A stretch of 64,000 nucleotides of DNA from Enterococcus pallens ATCC BAA-351 (GTDB lineage Bacteria > Bacillota > Bacilli > Lactobacillales > Enterococcaceae), in the NCBI RefSeq assembly GCF_000407485.1, contig NZ_ASWD01000001.1, positions 1,343,570 through 1,407,569 on the forward strand, given 5' to 3'. This document shows positions 43,208-52,881 of this stretch, one piece after another. The notes beneath the pieces are model-generated. The model did no database searches. It saw only the letters and a list, made by a program, of their open reading frames with translations, and was not told where the DNA came from. The position numbers were made by a program, and so were the translations under genes. The stretch's first letter is position 1, and every line of letters begins with the position of its first letter.

Positions 43208-44803
43208 ATGATCTATTTAATTCCTAACTGGAAACAAAGTGATAACCATTTGGAAAATGACAGGATGTTAAATATCGCTCGACTGTTTTCCAGAAACAAT
43301 GAAAAATACGAATTACTATTATTAAATTATCTACCTTTTTTACGTTACAAAGCCCAAGAATACACGATTTTTTCTGATTGTTACTGGCGTGCCTATGATG
43401 ATATGCAAAATATTCATTTAGTCAACGGTCATCCCTTGAGCATCGAAGATCTTAACCTGCCTAGAACGATTGAGAAGGTCTATACCCCATTTGGCACAGT
43501 GCTTCTTAATGAAAACAAAACGTACGGTGAGATTTTTTACAATAAGTACGGCTGTATTGAAAAAGTAAAAACCTTTGATAATGGCTGGACGATTTTTGAT
43601 TATTACGATGACCGTGGTTTTCTATCTTCGAAGGAATATATTGATTTTGCCGGCAACATGAGCAAGCGAGAATACTTTAACGAATTTGGTGAAACAACAG
43701 TTATCGAGAATTTTTCGGGAACGCCCCAGATTATTATCGGGGAGGCCGGAAATGATCTATTGAAGGAAAAAAACTATCAAACAATTAATGAGGTTATTTC
43801 TGATATTTTGATCCACAAAGCAGCAACCTTAGAAGAGCAAAAGGAAATTCTAACCGTAACCGAAAACAATCTTTTAGAGATAACCAAAGGGATTCAGGAT
43901 ACGGAAGACATGATTCGAATTATTTCGGATAATGATCATTTACGCAGCTTCCAGCAGGATCGTCTGTTTGAAGGAATCAAAACCAGCAAGTACCTCGTGA
44001 CAGATACCTCGATGAAGGAACAAGAATTGATGAAAATCAAACAAGCCAATTCATCGTTGGCAGATACGTCAATCGCAAGGATCCCTATGTTTAACACCGA
44101 GTTAAATCTAGGAATGAGTAACTCCGTGGTGCAAATGATCATGTACTGGCGTGTCGGTGAATTAGATGAATCGGTTTATAAGGCAAATGAGGTCTTCGTA
44201 AACAACCTGATTGCCCATAGCAGACATTCACTAATTTATGAAGTGGAGACGGTGCTTGAAATGAGCAAGCTGCAGGATCGCCAGAAAGCGCTGATTGATG
44301 ACTATTTTAATGTAGATAGTGATTCTGAGGACTTCAAAAAAGCTGAACATTTTATCGAAGCGAAAAGAATGAAACGTTTGTACAAGACAGATGAACTAGC
44401 TGTAGAAGAGATTCGTAAAAAAGATTCTTGGAAAGCACTAGTTAAGGCAATCAATGTCTATCATCGGATTGAATTCAGAATTAATCCCACGCTGCTTTCT
44501 GTTCAGAATGATTTTCAAAAAGTACGACTCTATATCGATGTTAGTAAGGAATACAATTTGCAGATGCAATCACTGGCTATTAGTGCTGGGATTCCGCAGG
44601 TCGTCAAGCGTTCAACCGATTATATTGAAGATAAGAAAAATGGCATAATCATTCAGCGAACTTCAGAATTAGATGATGCCATCAATTATTTCTTGAAAAA
44701 CTTAAACAATTGGAACAACTCACTGGTTGAAAATGTACGACTAATCGAGGAATACAGTCCACATAATATTATGGAGAAATGGAGGGATGTGTTTAATGGC
44801 TAA
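43208..44803 (+). CDS. asp1: Accessory Sec protein Asp1
   Basis: 531 residues, soluble. It starts MIYLIPNWKQ and has the late block FRINPTLLSVQNDFQKVRLYIDVSKEYNLQMQSLAISAGIPQVV typical of Asp1, which folds like a GT-B glycosyltransferase but is not an active one. Asp1, Asp2 and Asp3 form a cytoplasmic complex that guides substrate to SecA2. The gene overlaps asp2 by eight bases. Confidence 0.9.
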   Translation: MIYLIPNWKQSDNHLENDRMLNIARLFSRNNEKYELLLLNYLPFLRYKAQEYTIFSDCYWRAYDDMQNIHLVNGHPLSIEDLNLPRTIEKVYTPFGTVLLNENKTYGEIFYNKYGCIEKVKTFDNGWTIFDYYDDRGFLSSKEYIDFAGNMSKREYFNEFGETTVIENFSGTPQIIIGEAGNDLLKEKNYQTINEVISDILIHKAATLEEQKEILTVTENNLLEITKGIQDTEDMIRIISDNDHLRSFQQDRLFEGIKTSKYLVTDTSMKEQELMKIKQANSSLADTSIARIPMFNTELNLGMSNSVVQMIMYWRVGELDESVYKANEVFVNNLIAHSRHSLIYEVETVLEMSKLQDRQKALIDDYFNVDSDSEDFKKAEHFIEAKRMKRLYKTDELAVEEIRKKDSWKALVKAINVYHRIEFRINPTLLSVQNDFQKVRLYIDVSKEYNLQMQSLAISAGIPQVVKRSTDYIEDKKNGIIIQRTSELDDAINYFLKNLNNWNNSLVENVRLIEEYSPHNIMEKWRDVFNG

Positions 44804-46382
44804 GCAGATCAAACTTTTTCATATTAGTCAGAGCCAAGCGGCGGATTTAAACAATCTTTCTCCTAAATACAGCTATCAATGGTTACCCTCTAACTATGAT
44901 TTTTTCATAGATGTCCAGGAAGAAAAGTTATTTGTAAACGGACTGTTCAATAAAAAATTTTCACGAGCCATTTTTATTTTAGCAGACAACGCAGTAGTGA
45001 ATTTAGCAGAAAAGGGCTTGCTGGAGCAGCTGCCGGCTTATCAAATTGTCTATGATGCAAAAGGGGATTTTGCTGATAAAACACAAGACCTGCTGGCTAT
45101 TAAGAATGCCACACCAATGGATATGGAAAACTTTGGTCAGGTAATCAATTTTGTAAATGGCCAGTTTACTTCAGGACAAATGGGCTATAAATTATCCCAT
45201 GATCATTTAAGAGTTCATGAGAGTTTTCAGGGGACCATTGCTAAAAAGGGGAATTCCTATATAGAGCTCAAGGGAGAATTTTCTTCGGAGTTCAACCAAA
45301 TTCTCTCCTGGAAAATGACGAACGTCATTAAAGGCGGAGAAACCATGGAGTTTTTCGCTGAAGCCGATGTCCTATCTGGTGAAGCTGAATTATTATTCAA
45401 ACTATTTCTGATTAAAGAAAACTCCAATCAGATTATCCAGGTAGTAGAAGTACCGCTTAATCAATTAAAGCAAGGGGAAAAAGCCAAGTTTAGCAGCTCT
45501 GAAGATGTTTACATCAATGTCGCTTTGTATGTTAAAGGAAAAACAGGCGTGATTCGAATTGGTCAAACCCATATTCGACGAGCTTTAGCGGATTCCAGCA
45601 CGATGATTCCTGGTGGAAGAAAGCTTCGTGACGGAGAGGAGATGGATGGCGAATTATTGTATTACTTTAATTGCGGGGATTTAAAACCTCCGTTAGCCAT
45701 CTATTTTTCCGGTTATCGTTCGGCTGAAGGGTTTGAGGGCAGAAGAATGATGAGCAGCATGGGGGGCGGCCCTTTTATGCTAATTGCTGATCCTAGATTA
45801 GAAGGTGGAAATTTCTATTTAGGCAGCGAAGCGTTTGAACAAAGACTGGTAGAGGTTATTCAAGAGAAGCTGGATCTGCTAGGGTTCAAACCTTCTGATT
45901 TAATATTGTCCGGCTTATCAATGGGAACGTTTGGTGCACTTTATTACGCAAGTGATTTATCACCCAACAGTGTCATTATCGGCAAGCCCTTAACCAATAT
46001 CGGAACCATCGCCCTTAATGAACGAGTGTTGCGTCCAGGAGGATTTCCAACCGCTTTAGATATGCTTTTTTACAACACCGGAGAAATAACCGAAGCCTCC
46101 GCCCAAAAATTGAATCAACGTTTTTGGGATAAGTTTGCTAAAGGAGACTATTCCAATACAACGTTCGCGGTAGCTTACATGAAGCAGGATGATTACGATA
46201 AGGACGCCTTTCCTATGCTTTTAAATACGCTGAAAGAGAATCGTTCAACAGCACGAATCCTGCATAAAGGATTAACGGGAAGACATAATGATAATAGTCC
46301 CGGAATTAACAAATGGTTTCTAAAACAATATAGAAACATCCTATTCAACAATTTTCAACGGATAATGGATGATTTCGAATAA
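44796..46382 (+). CDS. asp2: Accessory Sec protein Asp2 (O-acetyltransferase)
   Basis: 528 residues. The second half is an alpha/beta hydrolase domain with nucleophile motif SGLSMGTFG near residue 372. In studied systems Asp2 acetylates GlcNAc on the adhesin in addition to its export role. The N-terminal half is beta-rich (FSSEFNQILSWKMTN, a carbohydrate-binding-like fold). The ATG at 44796 has GGAGGG at proper distance; an in-frame ATG at 44787 is too close. Confidence 0.92.
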   Translation: MAKQIKLFHISQSQAADLNNLSPKYSYQWLPSNYDFFIDVQEEKLFVNGLFNKKFSRAIFILADNAVVNLAEKGLLEQLPAYQIVYDAKGDFADKTQDLLAIKNATPMDMENFGQVINFVNGQFTSGQMGYKLSHDHLRVHESFQGTIAKKGNSYIELKGEFSSEFNQILSWKMTNVIKGGETMEFFAEADVLSGEAELLFKLFLIKENSNQIIQVVEVPLNQLKQGEKAKFSSSEDVYINVALYVKGKTGVIRIGQTHIRRALADSSTMIPGGRKLRDGEEMDGELLYYFNCGDLKPPLAIYFSGYRSAEGFEGRRMMSSMGGGPFMLIADPRLEGGNFYLGSEAFEQRLVEVIQEKLDLLGFKPSDLILSGLSMGTFGALYYASDLSPNSVIIGKPLTNIGTIALNERVLRPGGFPTALDMLFYNTGEITEASAQKLNQRFWDKFAKGDYSNTTFAVAYMKQDDYDKDAFPMLLNTLKENRSTARILHKGLTGRHNDNSPGINKWFLKQYRNILFNNFQRIMDDFE

Positions 46383-46397
46383 ACGTGAGGTGAGAGG

Positions 46398-47300
46398 TTG
46401 AAAAATTTTTACATGATAAAGTGGGGGGCTGACTTTAATGATAATTACAATTATGGAGCAGACATTCGCTTTGTGGAGTCAGACTATGTTCGCTTTTCAT
46501 CTCCGCTTATGCCATCAGGAACAGCTATCAAAACTTGGCATTCAAGAACGGAATATCACGAAAGCCGGAAGTCTCCAATGCTGCCGCTTTTAGAAAATGG
46601 CCAGGCTTATGAGATTCAGGTAAACGCCGAATTTGATAATGAAGATGCCGTTCAGATCGAAATAGAATTTTTCGATATCAATAATGACGTGATTGATAAG
46701 CTTTATTTCCAAAATTTAAAGGGGCATTTCACCTACCCGGACAATGCCATGAGCTATAAAGTTCAACTGGTTAACAAAAAGCATCAATACATGCTTTTTA
46801 AATACCTAACTATCTCAGATGCAGGCTTGACTGAGAATTTCAACATTCAATATCTTGAAAAGTTAAATCTTATTCGAGTATCAGAAAACCATGCTGGCAA
46901 TCCGTCAACAAGCGAAATCGTAGTGTTGAAAAATGCTAAGTATGTGACCAGCCTTACTTTAAGTGGACATATCAACTATTACTTTCTTTTAGGGAATACA
47001 ACGGAAGCAAGTGTGCTGCCAGCGGCTGTGTATATATATGATCAGCTGCGTCACAGTGGTCGTCAGAATTTAGTAACAATTATGCGAGGGCCTTGCTTTA
47101 ATTCCCTAACGCAATCCTACAAGTATTTACCTGAAGGATTAGCTATTCTACTTCCGACCGCCCGATTAAGCAATACGCCAAAGAAACCGGTCAAACAAAT
47201 AAGCGAATTAAAAAGAAAGCTTCAGGTGAATGAATTAGCCTATAGCATCTTGGAAAAAGTCGCGTTAGAAAAAAATAAACCCAGCAGCGTCAGAAAATGA
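46398..47300 (+). CDS. asp3: Accessory Sec protein Asp3
   Basis: 300 residues. It begins with a beta-rich domain (TWHSRTEYHESRKSPMLPLL, then FFDINNDVIDKLYFQ), the Asp3 fold that binds the adhesin and bridges Asp1 and Asp2. The protein is longer than typical Asp3 proteins of streptococci (about 150-310 residues). Start TTG behind GAGGTGAGAGG. Part of the same operon. Confidence 0.85.
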   Translation: MKNFYMIKWGADFNDNYNYGADIRFVESDYVRFSSPLMPSGTAIKTWHSRTEYHESRKSPMLPLLENGQAYEIQVNAEFDNEDAVQIEIEFFDINNDVIDKLYFQNLKGHFTYPDNAMSYKVQLVNKKHQYMLFKYLTISDAGLTENFNIQYLEKLNLIRVSENHAGNPSTSEIVVLKNAKYVTSLTLSGHINYYFLLGNTTEASVLPAAVYIYDQLRHSGRQNLVTIMRGPCFNSLTQSYKYLPEGLAILLPTARLSNTPKKPVKQISELKRKLQVNELAYSILEKVALEKNKPSSVRK

Positions 47301-47318
47301 AAACAGAGGTGAGACAAA

Positions 47319-48764
47319 TTGAATTTTTTTGTGAATAAGGCAATGGGAATTGGAAATTCTGGTGTTGAACATGCCCAGTTTTATCGGGCTAAGTGCTTTG
47401 ATAAGGCTCAGCTTCCCTATAAATACGTGTTTGTAGAATTGGTTAAAAACTTGCATGAAGCAATGAGTAACTGGGATATTCCTGATAATAAAGTCATCAA
47501 CATGTGGGAATTGTTTGTATTTGGCGAGGACTACTTAAAACAAGGGGCCAAAAAAAAATACAAATTTACCGAAGAAATTTTAGTTGATCATACGAATACG
47601 CACCGAATCAAGGAGATCGTCACTTCTTCAGGGATGCGAATTGTTGAACATCTGGAGAAATCACCTAGCAAGAAAAAAGAAAATATGCTGATTGTTTCCA
47701 CCTACAGGATCGAAATTTTCGATTATAAAACGGCGAAAAGAAAAGTGATGTATGAATATGTTGACCATCAGCATAGAGGTCGCTTAATTAGCAATATTCA
47801 TCTTTTTGATTTCGAGGGTAAGCATCTATTTTTCAAGACAGAGGTTCTTCTGCAGCGTTTCTTCTTTGAGTATCTCGCTGATAAATTTGAAGGGCAAAAC
47901 AATTTCATTATTGACAGAGGGCAAGAATCAGAATCAGCTTTGTTTGCTCATAAGCCTGAAAACTCTACGATTATTGAGATCATTCATGCGGATCATCTTT
48001 CCGATCGGGATGTAAAATCAGCACCTTTATGGAACAATTTCTATGAATATTTGCTGACTCATATGGGTATGGTGGAACGGGTTGTCGTAGCAACCAAGCT
48101 GCAGCGTGAAGACTTATTGGTGGATTTCCCTAACGATGAAGAAAAGATTGCGGCTATTCCGGTGGGTGGTATTCGTGACCAGGAGATCGCAAAAGATTTA
48201 ATCAAGGAAAAAACTGCTCCAATCAAAAAGTTCATTACGGTATCCAGATTAGCAGCTGAAAAACACATTGATATTGTCATAAAAGCCATTCATGAAGCTC
48301 GAAAGGAATCACCAGGGATCACATTGGATATCTATGGTCAGGGTGGCGAGGATAAAAAGCTGCGAGAACTGATTAAATCTCTAGGCGCAGAAGAATACGT
48401 CAAACTAAAAGGACATTCCAATAAAATTGAAGAGGTCTATCCTGAATACGATGCCTTCATATCGGGTTCCTATTCGGAAGGTTTTGGCTTGACCTATATT
48501 GAAGCTTTAGATGCGGGTCTGCCGATTGTTACGTTCAAGGCGCGGTTCGGGGCAATTGAACTTATTAAAGACGGTGTGAATGGTTTTCTGAAAGATTATT
48601 CTAGAACAGATGAAGCCTACAGCGTGAAAGAATTGACAGCAGGCATTCAACAGCTGATTAACTCCGATCAAAGTGAATGGGCAAAAAATACACGTAATTC
48701 TGTCTCTGAATATCAGGATTCTATCATTGCCAACAAGTGGAAGGAGCTTATTAATGGAATATGA
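47319..48764 (+). CDS. gtfA: Glycosyltransferase GtfA/Gtf1 (GlcNAc transferase)
   Basis: 481 residues of CAZy family GT4: ITVSRLAAEKHID, then GHSNKIEEVYPEYDAFISGSYSEGFGLTYIEALDAGLP, where EGFGLTYIE is the E-x7-E motif. The N-terminus NKAMGIGNSGVEHAQFYRAK is specific to Gtf1 proteins, which add the first GlcNAc to Ser/Thr of the adhesin in complex with GtfB. TTG start with GAGGTGAG upstream. Overlaps gtfB by 11 bases. Confidence 0.93.
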   Translation: MNFFVNKAMGIGNSGVEHAQFYRAKCFDKAQLPYKYVFVELVKNLHEAMSNWDIPDNKVINMWELFVFGEDYLKQGAKKKYKFTEEILVDHTNTHRIKEIVTSSGMRIVEHLEKSPSKKKENMLIVSTYRIEIFDYKTAKRKVMYEYVDHQHRGRLISNIHLFDFEGKHLFFKTEVLLQRFFFEYLADKFEGQNNFIIDRGQESESALFAHKPENSTIIEIIHADHLSDRDVKSAPLWNNFYEYLLTHMGMVERVVVATKLQREDLLVDFPNDEEKIAAIPVGGIRDQEIAKDLIKEKTAPIKKFITVSRLAAEKHIDIVIKAIHEARKESPGITLDIYGQGGEDKKLRELIKSLGAEEYVKLKGHSNKIEEVYPEYDAFISGSYSEGFGLTYIEALDAGLPIVTFKARFGAIELIKDGVNGFLKDYSRTDEAYSVKELTAGIQQLINSDQSEWAKNTRNSVSEYQDSIIANKWKELINGI

Positions 48765-49644
48765 GTTAGTAAGTGTTATCAGACCAAAAAATCCGATTTG
48801 GGAAAAGCAAAAAAATCGATTAACGGCTCAGGGAGGCAAAGTAATTTCTATTTCTCCGAGTCCCAACTTCAATAAACTGATCGCTGATGAAGAAGTGCAA
48901 GGCATAAACTTGCTTGACTCACTAACGAAGCGTGAACATCATGATGAGAATTTTCTTTTTTTCAATCAGATCCCTACGGCTTATTCAGCGGAGATCTTTA
49001 TGAATGAAGACAGAAGTATTTCGATTGTAAACGATGGTGAGGAAATTGGCCGGGTTGTGCTGTATCCAGAAACGCGAAGACACGTGAAAGAAGTTCAGTA
49101 TTTAAATGCAGATGGCAGTACCGATTTTATTGAAGAATATGCCGACGATGGGGAACTATACAGCAATCTCTTCTTTTTCAACAACACGGTTCAGGAGATT
49201 AATTTCTTCAATAGTAAGCAGTTTCCCGTGGTAAGTTATTTCTTCTATGAAGGAAAAGTAAATTTGGTCGTGGTCAGAGATCCAAAAACCATGAAAGTCA
49301 AAGCTAAGTACAACAGCTTGATGGATTTTTTAATCGATCAGGTTGCCAAATTGGTCACCAAGAAGGACCAAATCTCTATTTCTTATATGGGACTGGAAAT
49401 GTTTGCGCTTGAAAAAACAACTTCCTACAATATCTTGTATTTAGAAGAATCGCCCTTTGACAGCAAAGGTGTGATAAAAGGGAATTTACTTAGCATCTTA
49501 AAAGATAAGGTTTCCTATATAAAAGAAGTGCGAATGACTGAAACGCACTATAAACAGCTAAAGGATAAAAATGTTCCTTTAGATAAAGCGACTATCGTTA
49601 AAGAAGGGAAAACAGCCAATGACCGCAACAATTCCAGCCGATAA
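48754..49644 (+). CDS. gtfB: Glycosyltransferase partner GtfB/Gtf2, shortened
   Basis: 296 residues. VQYLNADGSTDFIEEYADDG and FFFNNTVQEINFFN are the beta-sheet add-on domain of GtfB, the partner that binds acceptor for GtfA. Studied GtfB proteins are about 440-450 residues; here the C-terminal Rossmann-like subdomain is absent. The frame runs into the start of the next gene by 26 bases. The ATG at 48754 follows AAGGAG, and the longer frame from 48673 has no RBS. It may be a natural short form or a truncated gene. Confidence 0.78.
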   Translation: MEYELVSVIRPKNPIWEKQKNRLTAQGGKVISISPSPNFNKLIADEEVQGINLLDSLTKREHHDENFLFFNQIPTAYSAEIFMNEDRSISIVNDGEEIGRVVLYPETRRHVKEVQYLNADGSTDFIEEYADDGELYSNLFFFNNTVQEINFFNSKQFPVVSYFFYEGKVNLVVVRDPKTMKVKAKYNSLMDFLIDQVAKLVTKKDQISISYMGLEMFALEKTTSYNILYLEESPFDSKGVIKGNLLSILKDKVSYIKEVRMTETHYKQLKDKNVPLDKATIVKEGKTANDRNNSSR

Positions 49645-50008
49645 GATCACTCAAAAAATGCAGGAGCTAATCAATGACAATCCGGCTTCGTTATTAGTTT
49701 TTGATCAAGAAATCGCGAAAAGTCAAGGGATACTACAGGAGCAGCAGGTAGATTTCGAAAAAATGCAGCAGCTCAATGGACAAATTAAAGCCTTAGCAGA
49801 ACAAAGTGGTGCAACCATTGATCAGATTAAGCAGTTGAAAAAGGAATTCAATCAAGTATTTGAATCCTATAAAAAAGGCTATGCCAAGCTAAAAGAAATT
49901 GCGTTAACTATCAAAGTTTCCTACGAGACTGAAGCCATGGTGACTAAGCACTACTTGTTTAAGGAAAATGAAAAAATCATGTTGGAGCTACAGAACAGCG
50001 AAAATTAA
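49619..50008 (+). CDS. Small coiled-coil protein A of the adhesin locus
   Basis: 129 residues, nearly all helical, rich in Gln, Glu and Lys, no membrane segment. The N-terminus TATIPADKITQKMQELI and the C-terminal block LTIKVSYETEAMVTKHYLFKENE are clearly shared with the next gene product (TTLPADHLFAKIEQLL; LTISTSYTTEKYVIKRCFFNES), so the two are tandem paralogues. It overlaps gtfB. I do not know the family; a chaperone or scaffold role in adhesin handling is only a guess. Confidence 0.65.
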   Translation: MTATIPADKITQKMQELINDNPASLLVFDQEIAKSQGILQEQQVDFEKMQQLNGQIKALAEQSGATIDQIKQLKKEFNQVFESYKKGYAKLKEIALTIKVSYETEAMVTKHYLFKENEKIMLELQNSEN

Positions 50009-50067
50009 GAGCGGCTATTGCAGCTTCAGTCAACAAAATGGATCAATATAGTAAAGGAGCACATACA

Positions 50068-50508
50068 GTGAGTACAACATTACCTGCAGATCATTTGTTT
50101 GCGAAAATTGAACAACTGCTGACGGAGAATCAGTCCTCTTTATTGGGCTTTAAAACAGAAAAACAAAAAGCGCAGGAGCTGGTTAATCGGCAGCATGAAA
50201 AAGCAGAGAAGCTTCAAGCCATTCATGCAGAAATAGCTGCGATGACAGAGCAAGAAGAGGTCAGCCTTGAGGTATTTAATGAAAAGAAGGAATCTTTTAA
50301 TCAAATCTACCAAGAGTACAAAGAAGAGTATGCACTCTTAAGAGATCTCTTACTAACCATCTCCACCTCGTATACAACGGAAAAATATGTAATCAAGCGT
50401 TGCTTTTTCAATGAGAGTGATCATTTGCTTACGCAATTAATGGAAAAAACCGATCAGCAGGACTTACGTATTTTACAGCTTAACGATTTGGCTGACTCGT
50501 TAGATTAG
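50068..50508 (+). CDS. Small coiled-coil protein B, paralogue of protein A
   Basis: 146 residues from the GTG at 50068, which has AAGGAG at proper spacing and makes the N-terminus match that of protein A. An upstream ATG at 50038 has no RBS. Same helical layout and same C-terminal block as protein A. Unknown function. The pair probably forms a heteromer (inference). Confidence 0.65.
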   Translation: MSTTLPADHLFAKIEQLLTENQSSLLGFKTEKQKAQELVNRQHEKAEKLQAIHAEIAAMTEQEEVSLEVFNEKKESFNQIYQEYKEEYALLRDLLLTISTSYTTEKYVIKRCFFNESDHLLTQLMEKTDQQDLRILQLNDLADSLD

Positions 50509-50561
50509 CCATCAAGGAGACATGCGACAGGCAAAAGTGATGCGTTTTAAGGAGGCGTCTA

Positions 50562-50747
50562 ATGAACAAAGACCAATTGTCTAAAGATATAGAAAAAAAG
50601 TTTGAACAAGAAAGTAATAAAGTCGTAGATAATTCCGATGAGGAAGATAAAAGCTCAAGGCTTTTGACAATTGTTATTTCTATTATTATGTCAAGCGTCA
50701 TTTTGGGTTCATTAATTTATTCGCTGATCGAATCAATTGGTCTGTAA
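50562..50747 (+). CDS. SecE-like small membrane protein (Asp4/Asp5-like)
   Basis: 61 residues. A charged cytoplasmic N-terminus (LSKDIEKKFEQESNK) is followed by a single membrane helix (LLTIVISIIMSSVILGSLIYSLI). Accessory Sec loci of streptococci encode small SecE/SecG-like proteins named Asp4 and Asp5. Size, topology and location fit, but sequence alone does not prove it. RBS AAGGAGG is strong. Confidence 0.6.
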   Translation: MNKDQLSKDIEKKFEQESNKVVDNSDEEDKSSRLLTIVISIIMSSVILGSLIYSLIESIGL

Positions 50748-50870
50748 TATTCTTTTACAAAGATTTATCTCATGGCACTGCAAAAGGTGTGACTCTAGGA
50801 AGAAATGACAAATTTTCATAGAGGAAAAAGACAAGAAATTTTTTACGGCTAAATCTGGGAGTGTGTACTG

Positions 50871-51860
50871 ATGAAAAGTAATCTTTTAAGTATTTGCAGA
50901 TTAATTAATATGATCAATCCAACCTTACAAGAACCACAGAATTCGGTAGTAGCTGTAAATATCGATCGTGAAAAACTAGAAGAAATTCGCAAAAGAAAAG
51001 GCATTTCCATTCGCACCCTGGAACGGAAAATAAATCTTTCAAAATCTCGTTACTATCGCTGGCTGCGCTATCAAAGTGACTTGCCGCTTGAGTTGATTAT
51101 TGGACTGAAAAAAATATTGAACCTGTCTGACCGAGAATTGCTAAATTTATTTGTCAATTCCACCGACGAACAGATTCAAATGCTGAGTCTGGTAATCTAT
51201 ACATCCATGTCTAATGAAGAAGAAGACTTGAAAAAATTTATGCACATTCGGAGTACGTTGGAAAAGTATCGAAATTCTAATGAAGATAATTTTGCCTACA
51301 AACTGATTTTGGCCTATGCAGACTTAACCTTGCATTGCAAAGCCAAACGTACCCCTAACAATAGTCTTAAACAAATTGAAGATTATTTTCTTTCAATTGA
51401 CTATTTTACTATGTATGATGTTTTACTCTATTTGGCAACCTTAAGAACGAAAATTGATTATTCGTTGCCTCATACAGCAATGGAAAAGGAGAGCATTATT
51501 TTAGAAAATAGTATTTTGAAGAAACTTTCCAGTGAAGAATTAAAGGAATGGAAGGATATTATTATCGGTTGTGTGGTTGATTTATCCTTATGTTTTATCG
51601 ATATGAATAATCATGAACAAGCAATCCAGCTGTTAAATAAAGCTTCAGTGATTCTAGAAAAGAATAAAACGGTTTCCCATCAAGCCAAGGAAGTCTTCGA
51701 ATTATTGTCTTATCTTTTCATTAAAGGCAATGCTACAAGTAAAGACGATGTGCTTGAGAAAACGAAACAAGACATTCAACACTTATCCTCTTATTTACCA
51801 GAAAACGAGTACAGGTTCCTTAAAAATCTAACGGTTAAGGAGAAATACGTCTTTGGCTAA
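50871..51860 (+). CDS. Helix-turn-helix regulator with helical-repeat C-terminus
   Basis: 329 residues. REKLEEIRKRKGISIRTLERKINLSKSRYYRWLR (about residues 33-66) is a helix-turn-helix region. The remaining 230 residues are helical and TPR-like, as in Rgg/MutR/PlcR-type regulators that bind short peptides. Placement inside the accessory Sec operon suggests local control, possibly by a pheromone or by export status (inference). It overlaps gtf3 by eight bases. RBS is only GGGAGTG. Confidence 0.65.
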   Translation: MKSNLLSICRLINMINPTLQEPQNSVVAVNIDREKLEEIRKRKGISIRTLERKINLSKSRYYRWLRYQSDLPLELIIGLKKILNLSDRELLNLFVNSTDEQIQMLSLVIYTSMSNEEEDLKKFMHIRSTLEKYRNSNEDNFAYKLILAYADLTLHCKAKRTPNNSLKQIEDYFLSIDYFTMYDVLLYLATLRTKIDYSLPHTAMEKESIILENSILKKLSSEELKEWKDIIIGCVVDLSLCFIDMNNHEQAIQLLNKASVILEKNKTVSHQAKEVFELLSYLFIKGNATSKDDVLEKTKQDIQHLSSYLPENEYRFLKNLTVKEKYVFG

Positions 51861-52881
51861 TTGGTTAACGTTTATTATAGAAGGGGAATCGGTGGACTCG
51901 GTCTCTAAAGCAAGGCATGACATTTCTTTAATAGGAGACAGTATAGGATTTCAAAGGCTTTATATTTATCGCTACATCGATGTTCATGAGGATGACAAGG
52001 CACTGGTGGCCAGAATTGATGGGATTACTTCGGGCGTTTCTGCCGGAGACATCATTGTCTATCAATATCCTAGCTACAATAGCTATCGATTTGAGCTAAC
52101 CTTCCTTCAACGGTTAAAAAATAGAGGGGCCAAGGTTGCTTTGCTGATCCATGATTCGGAATTGCTGCGGGGAAACAATATTCCAGAGGAATTGGAGCTG
52201 TTTAACCAAGCAGATTGGTTAATTACCCATAGCCAACAAATGGAGCAGCAATTCTGTGAAATGGGAATAAAAACACCGATGCTGACCAAACCACTTTTTG
52301 ATTATTTGATCACGGACAAGGCAGCTTTGGATGCTAGTTTAGATAAACGGATTGTGTTTGCCGGCAATATCCAAAAATCCATTTTTTTGAGCAGCTGGCA
52401 AAGCAAGACGAAAGTAGCTGCCTTTGGAACGAAGGGTGAGCTTCAATTAAGCCAAGGGGTAAGCTATTGCGGCACCTTTCAGCAAGAGGAATTGTTAAAA
52501 GAAATGCCTAAAAATTGTTTCGGTATTGCCTGGGATGACGATTTGCAACAAGGCGGCAACTATCAAAATTATACGCGATACAATGCGCCCCATAAGGTTT
52601 CTCTGTATTTGGCCTTAGGGCTGCCGGTGATTGTTTGGAAGGAATCAGCGATTGCCCAATTGGTAGCTGACTACCAGCTTGGCTTTGCCATTCATTCATT
52701 GGAAGAAATAGATGAGATTTTCGAGTCTATCAGTGCAGAGGAGCTGTTAAAGCTGAAGAGGCGAACGAATCAATTCAGTCAGCTAGTAAGGAAGGGAATT
52801 TTTACCAAAAATGCCTTGCTGCAAGTAGAAAGCAACATCCTTTTTAAAGAAGTGGAGGACAGTGAATGTCAAACGGAGTAA
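51853..52881 (+). CDS. gtf3: Gtf3/Nss-type glycosyltransferase
   Basis: 342 residues. VFAGNIQKSIFLSSW, the late FGIAWDDDLQQGGNYQNYTRYNAPHKVSLYLALGLPVIVWKESAIAQLV and the N-terminal GDIIVYQYPSYNSYRFE are hallmarks of Gtf3, which extends the GlcNAc-modified adhesin with glucose from UDP-glucose. Start TTG with AAGGAG ten bases upstream. It overlaps its neighbours at both ends, so it is part of the operon. Confidence 0.88.
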   Translation: MANWLTFIIEGESVDSVSKARHDISLIGDSIGFQRLYIYRYIDVHEDDKALVARIDGITSGVSAGDIIVYQYPSYNSYRFELTFLQRLKNRGAKVALLIHDSELLRGNNIPEELELFNQADWLITHSQQMEQQFCEMGIKTPMLTKPLFDYLITDKAALDASLDKRIVFAGNIQKSIFLSSWQSKTKVAAFGTKGELQLSQGVSYCGTFQQEELLKEMPKNCFGIAWDDDLQQGGNYQNYTRYNAPHKVSLYLALGLPVIVWKESAIAQLVADYQLGFAIHSLEEIDEIFESISAEELLKLKRRTNQFSQLVRKGIFTKNALLQVESNILFKEVEDSECQTE

